Below are positions 33,303-41,258 of a DNA stretch of 64,000 bases, one piece after another. How positions within the stretch are numbered: position 1 is the stretch's first letter; each line of letters opens with the position of its first letter. The notes below the pieces were generated by a model. The model searched no databases. It was not told the origin of the DNA and saw only the letters and a list, made by a program, of their open reading frames with translations. The stretch comes from DAOTVC01 sp034437215 (GTDB taxonomy: Bacteria; Chloroflexota; Anaerolineae; B4-G1; SLSP01), in NCBI GenBank assembly GCA_034437215.1, contig DAOTVC010000006.1, positions 10,803 through 74,802 on the forward strand. The letters are read 5' to 3'. The position numbers were made by a program, and so were the translations under genes.

Positions 33303-34250
33303 TCACACCTTCTCCGCTTCGGGCACGGGCATCTCCCGAATGATCTGTTCGACGATGCTCTCCGGCGTCTGCTCCCGCAGACGGGCAGCCGGCGCCAGGA
33401 TGATGCGGTGGGCCAAAGCTGCCCGGGCGATGGCCTTCACGTCGTCGGGCAGCACGTACTCCCGCCCGTGGAGAGCTGCCCGAGCCTGCCCCACCCGATA
33501 GAGGGTAAGGCTGCCCCGCGGGCTGGCACCCAGGTAGACGTCAGGATGGCGTCGGGTCTGCTGGGTGATCTCCACGATATACTTCTTGACAGGCGGAGAG
33601 ACGTAGATCTCCTTGACGGCCTCCTGAGCTTCGATCACCTCCTCCACGCTGCTTACCGGCTCCAGCGCCTGAATCGGGTGACGGAACTGCTGGCGGTCGA
33701 GGATCTCGACCTCCTCGTTGAGCAGGGGATAGCCTATATCCACCCGCAGCAGAAAGCGATCCAGCTGTGCTTCGGGCAGCGGAAAGGTACCCTCGTACTC
33801 GATGGGATTCTGGGTCGCCAGGACCATGAAGGGTTGTGGGAGCGGATAGGTCGTGCCGTCCACCGTCACCTGCCGCTCCTCCATCGCCTCCAACAACGCC
33901 GCCTGGGTCTTGGGGGTAGCACGGTTGATCTCATCCACCAGGAGCACCTGGGACATCACCGGTCCCGCCTGAAACTCGAACTGGCGCGTGGCCTGGTTGA
34001 AGACCGAGACTCCGGTCACGTCGCTGGGCAGCATGTCCGGCGTGAATTGGATGCGACCGAAGGTACCGCCGACGGAGCGGGCCAGTGAGCGGGCCAACAT
34101 CGTCTTGCCCACCCCGGGTACGTCCTCGATAAGCAGGTGCCCGTTGCTCAACATACCGACAACGACGAGCTCTACGGTCGCCCGCTTGCCCACGATGACC
34201 TGCTGAACGTTCTTCATGATACGCTGTGCTAGCTGCTGAACTTCCGCCAT
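33303..34250 (-). CDS. MoxR-family AAA+ ATPase
   Basis: A 315-residue AAA+ protein. Walker A is EDVPGVGKTML, Walker B LLVDEINRATPKTQAALLEAMEE, sensor 1 ATQNPIEYEGTFPLPEAQLDRFLLR, and the C-terminal lid runs from QQTRRHPDVYLGASPRGSLTLYRVGQA to the end. MoxR ATPases act as chaperones for vWA/DUF58 partners. A promoter reads into it at 34405-34432. GGAGGAG precedes the ATG. Confidence 0.93.
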   Translation of the reverse strand: MAEVQQLAQRIMKNVQQVIVGKRATVELVVVGMLSNGHLLIEDVPGVGKTMLARSLARSVGGTFGRIQFTPDMLPSDVTGVSVFNQATRQFEFQAGPVMSQVLLVDEINRATPKTQAALLEAMEERQVTVDGTTYPLPQPFMVLATQNPIEYEGTFPLPEAQLDRFLLRVDIGYPLLNEEVEILDRQQFRHPIQALEPVSSVEEVIEAQEAVKEIYVSPPVKKYIVEITQQTRRHPDVYLGASPRGSLTLYRVGQARAALHGREYVLPDDVKAIARAALAHRIILAPAARLREQTPESIVEQIIREMPVPEAEKV

Positions 34251-34404
34251 GAATTCTCCTCCATCCTCAACTTCGAAATATCAACGCCAGAGGGAGCACT
34301 TCCCCCTCATCCCTCACTTCCGGAAACCCCAACTATTTCTCCGCCAGACCTGAGATCGATGGGCGCCAAGAGGATCACGAAGTTATCGCAGATGTGGCCC
34401 ACTT

Positions 34405-34432
34405 ATTGTAAGGTATTCCCGTATCGAATCAA
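34405..34432 (-). promoter_or_regulatory. sigma70-type promoter of the MoxR operon
   Basis: On the minus strand: -35 TTGATT (34432-34427), 16-bp spacer, -10 TACAAT (34410-34405). The leader to ATG 34250 would be about 148 nt. Confidence 0.55.
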
Positions 34433-34567
34433 TTCTTTACCAGAGGTTTCAGGCTCTCCAGGATTTCGCAGGGTACAACAGGGCCATGTGCCCCGCGTTG
34501 CCTGCCACAACGCAGGAAAGGTCTGGTACGCCCCCCCGCAGCAGCCATTGGGGCTAGTTTTAGAGCT

Positions 34568-34602
34568 GCTCACCCCACCACCCGGCGAAACCCAAAAGAC
34601 CC
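34568..34602. repeat. 35-bp exact dispersed repeat, copy 2
   Basis: Identical to 9275-9309 in the same orientation. The context differs on both sides, so the repeat unit is defined by these 35 bases. Confidence 0.85.
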
Positions 34603-34718
34603 AGGTCTCATAAAGCAGAGTGACCTCGAAAGGATGCCCCTGCATCCGGGTTCGGCAACCGACCCTCCATTAATAACACCTGAAAAGTCGGCAAAAGGTT
34701 CAATGGTGAGGAGGAAAG

Positions 34719-35627
34719 CTATGCCGGAGGGCGTTTGTGAATCTTACGCGGGCGCCCTGCGATAGCCAATCCCGCGAGGATGAGGAGACCGCCGAGGACC
34801 GCGGTCTCGGGAGGAGCCTCCTGCAGAATCCACCAAGCCAGAAGCGTCGAGCCGATGGGTTCTACGAGCACCGCGAGAGAGACGTAGGTGACGGGCAGGT
34901 GACGGAGCGCCCAGTTGAGGGAGGAGTGCCCTACGATCTGGGGGATGAGCGCGATCAGGAGCAGCCAGAGCCAGGTCAAAGGCGAGTAGCCCAGCAGCGG
35001 CACGCCCTGCAGGAGGGCGAAGAGCAGCAACGCGACGGCAGCCAGACCGTAGACCGGGAAGATGTAACCGAGCAGGGAGAGACGCGCCCGCAGGCTCCGC
35101 CCAATGAGGAAGTAGACTGCAGCGGCCAAAGCACCGGCGAGCGCCAGCAGGTCCCCCGTGATGCGGTGGGTTCCGCCCTCCAGGTCCCCCACCCCGATGA
35201 CGATAGCCCCCGCCATCGCCAGGAGCATCCCTGCGGCGAGGCGTGGAGGGAGCTCCTCGTGCAGGAAGAGGTAGGCGAAGAGGCCCACGAAGAGGGGAGA
35301 GGTGGTGACCAGCACCACCGAGGCCGCCACCGAGGTGAGCGCCAGGGAGGTGATCCACGTGGCGAAGTGGGCCGCCAGGACGACCCCACCGACGAGGGCC
35401 AGGCGCCGCTCCCGACGGGAGAAGCTCGCCAGCTCCCGCCGGCGCGTCGCCAAGGTGACGGGGGCCAGGATGAGCGAGGCCAGGGTCAAGCGCCAGGCGG
35501 CCACGGCGAGGGCGGGTGCCCCGCGCTGCGCCAGCCGGATGAAGAGGCTCGCCGTGGAGACGGCGAGGATGCCGACGACGAGCACCAGCACCGGAGGGAC
35601 GCGCGGCTCGCGAGGTTCGGTACGCAT
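34719..35627 (-). CDS. EamA/DMT-family transporter
   Basis: A 302-residue protein with ten predicted membrane segments in two five-helix halves. The first half starts VLVLVVGILAVSTASLFIRLAQRGAPALAVAAWRLTLASL and the second GDLLALAGALAAAVYFLIGRSLR; the glutamate of LAVLVEPIGSTLLAWWIL is typical of EamA repeats. Drug/metabolite exporters of this family move amino acids, nucleotides or other small solutes; the substrate is unknown. It starts 9 bp after the MFS gene and is probably the last of the DegV-GNAT-MFS-EamA operon. Confidence 0.88.
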   Translation of the reverse strand: MRTEPREPRVPPVLVLVVGILAVSTASLFIRLAQRGAPALAVAAWRLTLASLILAPVTLATRRRELASFSRRERRLALVGGVVLAAHFATWITSLALTSVAASVVLVTTSPLFVGLFAYLFLHEELPPRLAAGMLLAMAGAIVIGVGDLEGGTHRITGDLLALAGALAAAVYFLIGRSLRARLSLLGYIFPVYGLAAVALLLFALLQGVPLLGYSPLTWLWLLLIALIPQIVGHSSLNWALRHLPVTYVSLAVLVEPIGSTLLAWWILQEAPPETAVLGGLLILAGLAIAGRPRKIHKRPPA

Positions 35628-35636
35628 CTGACCTCC

Positions 35637-37094
35637 CTACAGCTGCCGTGCGCGAGCCAGGTCGCCCACAGCCCGCTGGTGGCGGCGCGCCAGGAGACGG
35701 CGGACGCGGTTGTAGCGCTGGCGGTTGAGAGGATAGAACCACGCGACGGCAGCGGCACTGGTCAGGAGGAGGGCGGCGGTGGGGCCGGCGAGGAGACGCA
35801 TCGCCAGGAGCGCGTTCGCGGGCTGCATGAAGGAGGTAGCCCCCTCGGGCGGCGACTGGTACCCCAGCCAGCCGAGGACCTGGAGTGCGATGAAGATGGC
35901 GAAGGCGCTGGTCAGCTTGCGGATGAAGTTCTTCGCTCCGTAGTAGATCCCCTCGTGGCGCTTTCCCGTCCGCAGCTCGTCCCAGTCGACCACGTCCGGG
36001 AAGATGGCGTCGGGCATCACGTGGGCAGCCGAGACGCTGGCCCCGATGATGGCCGCCAGGGGGATTGCCAACACGTACTGCTCGGGGCGCACGATGGGCA
36101 GGAGCAACAGGATGACGACACCGATCAGGGCCCCCACGATGTACGCCACCCGCTTGTTGAAGCGGGTGGCCATCCAGGTCCAGACGGGCAGCGTCAGTAC
36201 CGCCGTCAACTGCAAGGTCCCCAGCACCACCGACTCGACAGGCATGCCTAGACCGGGCACCGTCGCGATAAGATCTCCGTTGGCGATCCAGTAGATGAGG
36301 TAGAAGGGCAGGACGACGCCGATGAGATCGAAGGTCACCCAGTTGAGCATGTAGAGGGCGGTGGCGTAACGGAAGGGTACGTTCTCCCAGGCCAGACGGA
36401 CCGTCTCGCGGAAGGAGATCATCTCCGGTCGCTCCTCCATGTCCGCGCGCTCCCTGACCACGAGGAAGATGAGCAGGTAGGGGATGATGGCGGAGGCACC
36501 GAAGAGGGTCGCCACGAGGAGATAGCCCTGCTGCTGGGTAGATCCCCGGACCATCGCCGCGTCGATGATCATGGGAGCCGCGACGGCCCCCACCACCGAG
36601 GCCAGCAGGTTGAAGAACATCCGGTAGCCCGAGAGGGAGGTCCGCTCATCGTAGTCCGCGGTCATCTCCGGGGTAAGGGCGTGGAAGGGGACGATGACGA
36701 GGGTCTGCAGGGTGTCGCTGAGCATGTAGGCCACCGAGACGAAGGCCATCAGCGCCAGCTGGCTCTCCCAGGGAGGGGCCCACCAGAGCAGGATGAAGGC
36801 CAACCCGTAAGGGATGGAGAAGAAGAGGAGGAAGGGGCGCCGCCGTCCCCAGCGGGTGCGCACCTTGTCGCTCAACACGCCCACGAGGGGGTCGTTGATG
36901 GCGTCCCAGATGACGCCCAAGAGGGCAGCGCAGGAGGCGAGACGGGGTTCGAGCCCCACCACGTCGGTCAGAAAGATGGCGTAGAAGATCTGGCGCAGGA
37001 CGTTGAAAGAGGCCATCCCCCAATCGCCGGTGCCGTAGACTACCTTCGTCAGCAGAGGAACGCGTTCGTCCGATGGTTGTGCTTGGTTCTCCAT
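35637..37094 (-). CDS. MFS transporter, GPH (glycoside-pentoside-hexuronide) type
   Basis: A 485-residue protein with about twelve membrane segments. The first loop carries IWDAINDPLVGVLSDKVRTRWGRRRPFLL, the hallmark of GPH cation symporters (the D-x-D-P and R-x-G-R-R-R-P pattern). A second conserved part, ISAAHVMPDAIFPDVVDWDELRTGKRHEGIYYGAKNFIRK, matches the later GPH signature. It probably co-transports a sugar or related solute with H+ or Na+. The gene is 50 bp downstream of the GNAT gene on the same strand. Confidence 0.88.
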   Translation of the reverse strand: MENQAQPSDERVPLLTKVVYGTGDWGMASFNVLRQIFYAIFLTDVVGLEPRLASCAALLGVIWDAINDPLVGVLSDKVRTRWGRRRPFLLFFSIPYGLAFILLWWAPPWESQLALMAFVSVAYMLSDTLQTLVIVPFHALTPEMTADYDERTSLSGYRMFFNLLASVVGAVAAPMIIDAAMVRGSTQQQGYLLVATLFGASAIIPYLLIFLVVRERADMEERPEMISFRETVRLAWENVPFRYATALYMLNWVTFDLIGVVLPFYLIYWIANGDLIATVPGLGMPVESVVLGTLQLTAVLTLPVWTWMATRFNKRVAYIVGALIGVVILLLLPIVRPEQYVLAIPLAAIIGASVSAAHVMPDAIFPDVVDWDELRTGKRHEGIYYGAKNFIRKLTSAFAIFIALQVLGWLGYQSPPEGATSFMQPANALLAMRLLAGPTAALLLTSAAAVAWFYPLNRQRYNRVRRLLARRHQRAVGDLARARQL

Positions 37095-37144
37095 GTCCTG
37101 TCCTTTGAACTCCTCAAGTTCGTGAAACTGAAGACCCTGATCCT

Positions 37145-38269
37145 CTACAAGGCGCGACGATAGACGCGGTGCTTCTTGTACCAGTGCACGCCGGCAGCCG
37201 TCATCTCACCCAGGCTCTTGGCGTTGGTCTCCGCGACCTGGACGATGTCGCAGAGCTCGATCTGCCCGCGTGACCGGATGGTTTTGAAAAGCTCCGTGTA
37301 CATCAACGCGTTCGCGCCGAGGCCCTGGTACTTGGGCAACAGCCCCAGCCCATTGCCGACCAGACGGCGGGTGTGTTTGAAGGCCCACAGCAGATGGATC
37401 CAGCCGCAAGGCCAGAGCCGCCCGTTGGTCTTCTGTAGAGCCCCCGCCACGTCGGGAAAGACGAAGCTGAATCCGGCCAGCTCGTCATCCTTGATGACCA
37501 GCTTCATGAGTTCGGGATCGGCGATGGTGAGGAGCTCCCGTCCTATCATCTGCGCCTCCGCCGCGTCGAGGGGATAGTACCCCCAGACCTGCGTGAAGGC
37601 CTCGTTGTTCACCCGCTGGATGCGCGGGATCCACTTGCGCAGCTCCCGCTTCGATTTGAAGGAGAGCACCTCGAAGCCCCGCCGCTGCTTCACCTGCTCG
37701 GCGATCTCGTAGAAGCGCTCGGGAAGATCGTAGTCGCCCGGCACGTAGGCCGAGTCGTAGTCGATCTCCTTTTCGAAGCCCAGGGCCTTCATGAAGTCCC
37801 GGTAGTAGGGGTAGTTGTAGGGGACCCCGGGCGCGGCCCGGTGTTCGAAGCCCTCGATGAGGATCCCCATCCCGTCGGAGCGCAGCAGGCCCTTGGAGCC
37901 CATGAGGGTGTCGAGCCCTTGCTCGCGGGCCCAGCCCGCGGCGGTGTCGAAGAGCCCGCGCGCAACGTCCAGATCATTCACTGCATCGAAGTAGTAGAAG
38001 AAGGCCACCCGCGTCTTATGGAAGTCGTTGTAGTGACGGTTGTTGAGAACGGCGATACGCCCCAGCACCTCGCCTGCCTCCTCCTCCGCGAGGAAAAAGT
38101 CGGCCGTGGAGTGGCGGTAGAAAGGGTGCTTCTCCCGATCGAGGGCCGTACGAATCCCCGAGACGAGCGGAGGGACCCAGTAGGGGGAGCCCTCGTAGAG
38201 CCCGAAGGGGAAGTGGATGAAGCGACGAACGTCGTGGCGGCTCCGGGTATCGATCCTCCTGACCTGCAT
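37145..38269 (-). CDS. GNAT-like acyltransferase domain protein
   Basis: A 374-residue protein without membrane segments. The N-terminal part (VRRFIHFPFGLYEGSPYWVPPL, then GRIAVLNNRHYNDFHKTRVAFFYYFDAVND) and the late QGLGANALMYTELFKTIRSRGQIELCDIVQVAETN fit a GNAT fold seen in uncharacterised 'N-acetyltransferase' proteins of this length. The acceptor is unknown. The start ATG overlaps the stop of the DegV gene by one base (TGATG), so the two are coupled. The DegV family binds fatty acids, so an acyl-group link is possible (inference). Confidence 0.7.
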   Translation of the reverse strand: MQVRRIDTRSRHDVRRFIHFPFGLYEGSPYWVPPLVSGIRTALDREKHPFYRHSTADFFLAEEEAGEVLGRIAVLNNRHYNDFHKTRVAFFYYFDAVNDLDVARGLFDTAAGWAREQGLDTLMGSKGLLRSDGMGILIEGFEHRAAPGVPYNYPYYRDFMKALGFEKEIDYDSAYVPGDYDLPERFYEIAEQVKQRRGFEVLSFKSKRELRKWIPRIQRVNNEAFTQVWGYYPLDAAEAQMIGRELLTIADPELMKLVIKDDELAGFSFVFPDVAGALQKTNGRLWPCGWIHLLWAFKHTRRLVGNGLGLLPKYQGLGANALMYTELFKTIRSRGQIELCDIVQVAETNAKSLGEMTAAGVHWYKKHRVYRRAL

Positions 38270-39123
38270 CAGGCCTCCTGGGCGCTGACGAAGAAACTCA
38301 CGCCTAACACGCCCGGTCCGGCGTGCACCACAATGGCGGGCGGCACGTCGAGAATGAAGGGCTCCTCCTCGATGTCCAGCGCTTGGACGAGATCGTCGGC
38401 AAAGGCCTGGGCCTCCTGAGGGACGCCGGCGTGCATGACGGCCAGGTAACCCGGTGACTCCCGCGGGTACTGGTCGCCCACCAGTTTCTTCAAGCAGCGG
38501 ACGGCGCGCTTCTTCGTGCGCACCTTGTCGAACATCTCCACCCGCCCCTTCTCCAACGTCAAGACCGGCTTGACCTGCAGCATGCCTCCCAACAGAGCCG
38601 CCGCACCCCCGATCCGTCCTCCCTTGGCCATGTACTTGAGGGTGTCCACCAGAAAGTAGACCCGGCAGCGCGGCAGCATCTCGTAGATGCGGCTCTCGAT
38701 CTCAGCGATGCTCTCCCCCGCTGCCGCCCACTCGGCAGCCAGCCTCAGGAGGGTGACCACCGGGGATGCAATGTAGCCGGTATCGATGATGCGGATGTCG
38801 GCATCCGGGAACTCACGGGCAGCGACGGTCGCGGAGCGCACCGTCCCGCTGACGACGGAGGAGGGCAAGATGCAGAGGATCTCTTCCCCCTGTGCCGTCA
38901 ACCGTGCAAACTCCGTGACGAAGAGGTCCGGAGGGGGCGCTGCCGTCTTGGGCAGCTCGTCGGCGAGCTTGAGCTTCTCCATAAAGGACGCGTTGTCGAT
39001 CTCCAGACCCTCAAGATAGGACTCGGAGCCGAAGATAATGACCTGGGGAATGATCGGCATGTTGTACTTGTCGACGACCTCCTGGGGAACTCCGGAGGTC
39101 GTATCACCAATAATCGTAACCAT
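38269..39123 (-). CDS. DegV family fatty-acid-binding protein
   Basis: A 284-residue protein with the family start TIIGDTTSGVPQEVVDKYNMPIIPQVI, the lipid-contact region LPSSVVSGTVRSATVAAREFPDADIRIIDT and the later YMAKGGRIGGAAALLGGMLQVKPVLTLEKGRVE. DegV (FakB-like) proteins bind fatty acids and in Firmicutes deliver them to a FakA kinase; no FakA is in the window. It overlaps the GNAT gene by one base, making a probable operon with MFS and EamA transporters. Confidence 0.9.
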   Translation of the reverse strand: MVTIIGDTTSGVPQEVVDKYNMPIIPQVIIFGSESYLEGLEIDNASFMEKLKLADELPKTAAPPPDLFVTEFARLTAQGEEILCILPSSVVSGTVRSATVAAREFPDADIRIIDTGYIASPVVTLLRLAAEWAAAGESIAEIESRIYEMLPRCRVYFLVDTLKYMAKGGRIGGAAALLGGMLQVKPVLTLEKGRVEMFDKVRTKKRAVRCLKKLVGDQYPRESPGYLAVMHAGVPQEAQAFADDLVQALDIEEEPFILDVPPAIVVHAGPGVLGVSFFVSAQEA

Positions 39124-39151
39124 GAGGATAACTCCTTCGAGAAAAAGTGAG

Positions 39152-39183
39152 TGGGGAACGGGAATTAGGGATCAGGGCCCCCT
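39152..39183. repeat. short heptad repeat tract, GGGATTA class
   Basis: GGGGAACGGGAATTAGGGATCAGGGCC-type units with mostly 7-bp phase, just upstream of the DegV start. Confidence 0.5.
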
Positions 39184-39187
39184 GAGT

Positions 39188-39296
39188 TCTGCGTCTCTGC
39201 CGGTGCGGTTGCCGGCACGGTAGAGACGCCGGTTGTTCAAAGCCGTGAAGAGTGCCAAGAGCACCGTGGGGCGCGTCCCGGCTAGCGACGCGCCCC
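39188..39296. terminator. two hairpins between the AIM24-like and DegV genes
   Basis: Near 39188-39224, CGTCTCTGCCGGTGC pairs imperfectly with GCACGGTAGAGACG. At 39268-39277 and 39287-39296, GGGGCGCGTC and GACGCGCCCC form a perfect 10-bp stem. Both lie downstream of the AIM24-like gene on the minus strand; neither has a T-run. Confidence 0.5.
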
Positions 39297-39332
39297 GGGG
39301 CCTCCCTCGGAACGGGCAAGACGGAAAAGCGA

Positions 39333-40016
39333 TTAGCTGCGGGTGGTGGGCAGGTACTTCGCGAGCTTGCCGGCGAGATTGGAGAGGGGCAGGGTTTGCA
39401 GCCAGACCCGTCCGGGACCGGTCAACGTCGCCAGGAAGAGCCCCTCCCCCGAGAAGAGAACGTTGGTCACGCCCTTGACCGCGCTGATCTCGTAGTTGAC
39501 GGTGGGGTCGAAGGCGGCGATGTGGCCCGGATCGATCCTCAGTGCCTGGCCCTGCTGCAGGGTGTAGGCACGGACCTCTCCGGGAATCTCGAGGAAGGCG
39601 ATGCCCGGCCCCGTGAGCTTCTGAAGGATGAAGCCCTCGCCGCCAAATAAGCCGGTGCCCAGCTTACGGCGGAAGTGCATCTCCAGCTTGACCGCGGACT
39701 CGGCGCACATGAAGGCATCCTTCTGGCAGATGACACTCTCGCCTGCCGCCAGCTGCATGGGCAGGATCTTACCCGGCGCCTCCGGGGTGAAGGTGACGAA
39801 GCCCTGGGAGCCGCGACAGGTGTAGGTCGTCATGAAGAAGGACTCGCCTGCCAGCTTGCGCCCCAGGCCCGCCATAAGACCGCCCTTCGTGTCGGTCTTC
39901 ATGTCGATCTGCCCGCCCATCCAGGCCATACCACCCGACTCGGTGTAGAGAGATTCTCCCTGGGTGAGTTGAACATCGAGGGACTGCATAACGGTGCCGT
40001 AGATTTTGTACTCCAT
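39333..40016 (-). CDS. AIM24 family (TIGR00266-like) protein
   Basis: A 227-residue all-beta protein. MEYKIYGTVMQSLDVQLTQGESLYTESGGMAWM, a Gly-rich turn (GGLMAGLGRKLAGESFFMTTY), FVTFTPEAPGKILPM and the late FDPTVNYEISAVKGVTNVLFSGEGLFLATLTGPGRVWLQTLP match the trimeric beta-helix-like AIM24/TIGR00266 family. Function in bacteria is unknown. ATG 40016 has GGAGGT upstream and the open extension has none. Confidence 0.88.
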   Translation of the reverse strand: MEYKIYGTVMQSLDVQLTQGESLYTESGGMAWMGGQIDMKTDTKGGLMAGLGRKLAGESFFMTTYTCRGSQGFVTFTPEAPGKILPMQLAAGESVICQKDAFMCAESAVKLEMHFRRKLGTGLFGGEGFILQKLTGPGIAFLEIPGEVRAYTLQQGQALRIDPGHIAAFDPTVNYEISAVKGVTNVLFSGEGLFLATLTGPGRVWLQTLPLSNLAGKLAKYLPTTRS

Positions 40017-40104
40017 ATTTAATACCTCCTGAATGAAGAATGAAATCACAGCTCGATTATAGCATGGACGAACACGAATGGGAACAGTCGTCGTGGAGAG
40101 GATA

Positions 40105-40294
40105 TCACTCCGGGGGCGCTGCCTGCTCCCATTGCCGCCGATCGAGCCGGCTGTAGAGCCCTCCCTGGACCAGAAGCTCGCGGTGATCGCCCACCTCCCG
40201 GATGCGCCCCTCCTCCAGCACGCTGATCTTGTCGGCGCTGCGGAAGGTGCTCAAACGGTGGGCGACAATAAGCGCCGTCCGGCACAGGCGCCGT
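40105..40294 (-). pseudogene. C-terminal remnant of an ABC exporter (MsbA/LmrA-type) ATPase domain
   Basis: The frame encodes only RTALIVAHRLSTFRSADKISVLEEGRIREVGDHRELLVQGGLYSRL followed by a Gln-rich tail, the last some 55 residues of an ABC exporter: the switch-His region and the C-terminal E-x-G-x-H-x-E-L-L segment. Walker A, signature and Walker B are missing. It abuts the stop codon of the nucleotidyltransferase (40295) without a start or ribosome site. A deletion or rearrangement has probably joined the two. Confidence 0.8.
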
Positions 40295-41248
40295 TCAAGC
40301 GAGCACCTCGCCGGAGGCGCGGGTTCCGGCGGGCACGCTGGTGCCGCGCAGCACCACGACATCCCGCAGAGAGACGCTGTCGCCGATCTGACAGTCCCGC
40401 TCCACGTAGACCCGGGGACCGAGGGAGCAGTTGGCGCCGATGACCACGCCCTCTTCGATGTACAGGGGTGGGGTCAACCGCGTGCCCGCTCCCACGGCGC
40501 CGGGCGCCAGGGTCGGCGGTGCCCCGTCCCCCCCCAGGTAGTGAGCGTTGATGGCGAGAAGGTCCGCCGCCTTCGTGAGGGTGAGGCGCCGCTCCACAAT
40601 GACGCCCTCTACTCTCTCACCTGCCGCGATAAGCATCTGAATGGCATCCTGCAGCTCGTACTCCCCCCGGGGGGAGAGAGTGACCCGCGGGAGATAGGCG
40701 AGGATGCGACGGGAGAAGACGTAGAGGGGCAGGCTGGAGATCTTCGAAGGGGCCTCCTCGGGCGCGGGCTTCTCGACGATGCGGACGACGCGGTTCCCCT
40801 CCAGCTCGACGATCCCCACGCTGCCCAGCCGCTCCTGCTCCACAGGCATGAGGGTGAGCAGCGCCGCAGCGGAGGGACCCGCCTTCCAGCCATCGAGCAG
40901 CGCCGCGGTCTGTGCCACGGAGAGCAGATTGTCGCAGGCGGAGAGGACGAAGTCCTCCTCGATGAGAGGCGCCGCCTGCTGCAGAGCGTGGGCCATACCC
41001 AGACGCTCAGCCTGATAGGCGAAGCGCACGTCCGCCGGAAGGTGAGAGTCGCGCCGAAAGTGCCGGACGATCTCCCGGTCGGTAGGGCTGACGACGAGGA
41101 CGAAATCGTCGACGCCGTTGGCCCACAAGCCCTCCATCACCCGCTCCACGATGGGCTTTCCCAGGATGGGCAACATCGCCTTGGAACGGTCCAGGGTGAG
41201 GGGGTGGAGGCGCGAACCCTGACCGGCAGCGAGGATGACACCCTGCAT
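40295..41248 (-). CDS. sugar-1-phosphate nucleotidyltransferase (NTP_transferase with left-handed beta-helix)
   Basis: A 317-residue protein. The N-terminal signature GVILAAGQGSRLHPLTLDRSKAMLPILGKP contains the NTP-binding Gly-rich loop and the Arg/Lys pair. The C-terminal part has hexapeptide-type repeats (YIEEGVVIGANCSLGPRVYVERDCQIGDSVSLRDVVVLRGTSV). Such enzymes turn sugar-1-phosphate plus NTP into NDP-sugar. The gene starts 10 bp after a glucuronokinase-like kinase, whose product (a sugar-1-phosphate) would fit as substrate (inference). ATG 41248 is the family start; the frame upstream lies inside the kinase gene end. Confidence 0.88.
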   Translation of the reverse strand: MQGVILAAGQGSRLHPLTLDRSKAMLPILGKPIVERVMEGLWANGVDDFVLVVSPTDREIVRHFRRDSHLPADVRFAYQAERLGMAHALQQAAPLIEEDFVLSACDNLLSVAQTAALLDGWKAGPSAAALLTLMPVEQERLGSVGIVELEGNRVVRIVEKPAPEEAPSKISSLPLYVFSRRILAYLPRVTLSPRGEYELQDAIQMLIAAGERVEGVIVERRLTLTKAADLLAINAHYLGGDGAPPTLAPGAVGAGTRLTPPLYIEEGVVIGANCSLGPRVYVERDCQIGDSVSLRDVVVLRGTSVPAGTRASGEVLA

Positions 41249-41258
41249 GAGCCGCCGC

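Larger units (their letters stand above)
34251..34718. other. 468-bp intergenic region
   Basis: No convincing gene. It holds a minus-strand promoter (34405-34432), copy 2 of the 35-bp repeat (34568-34602), a hairpin GCGTTG/CAACGC near 34498-34516, and two small hairpins near 34632-34666 (GGATGC/GCATCC and GGGTTCGG/CCGACCC) that lie behind the EamA gene and may end it. Confidence 0.6.

Noticed and set aside
34403..34645. An open frame of 80 codons on the minus strand
   Set aside because: It runs through the 35-bp dispersed repeat and small hairpins, has no ribosome site and no recognisable domain.
34440..34700. Possible structured RNA gene (tmRNA, SRP or RNase P RNA)
   Set aside because: Several hairpins are present, but none of the conserved sequence marks of these RNAs could be found on either strand.
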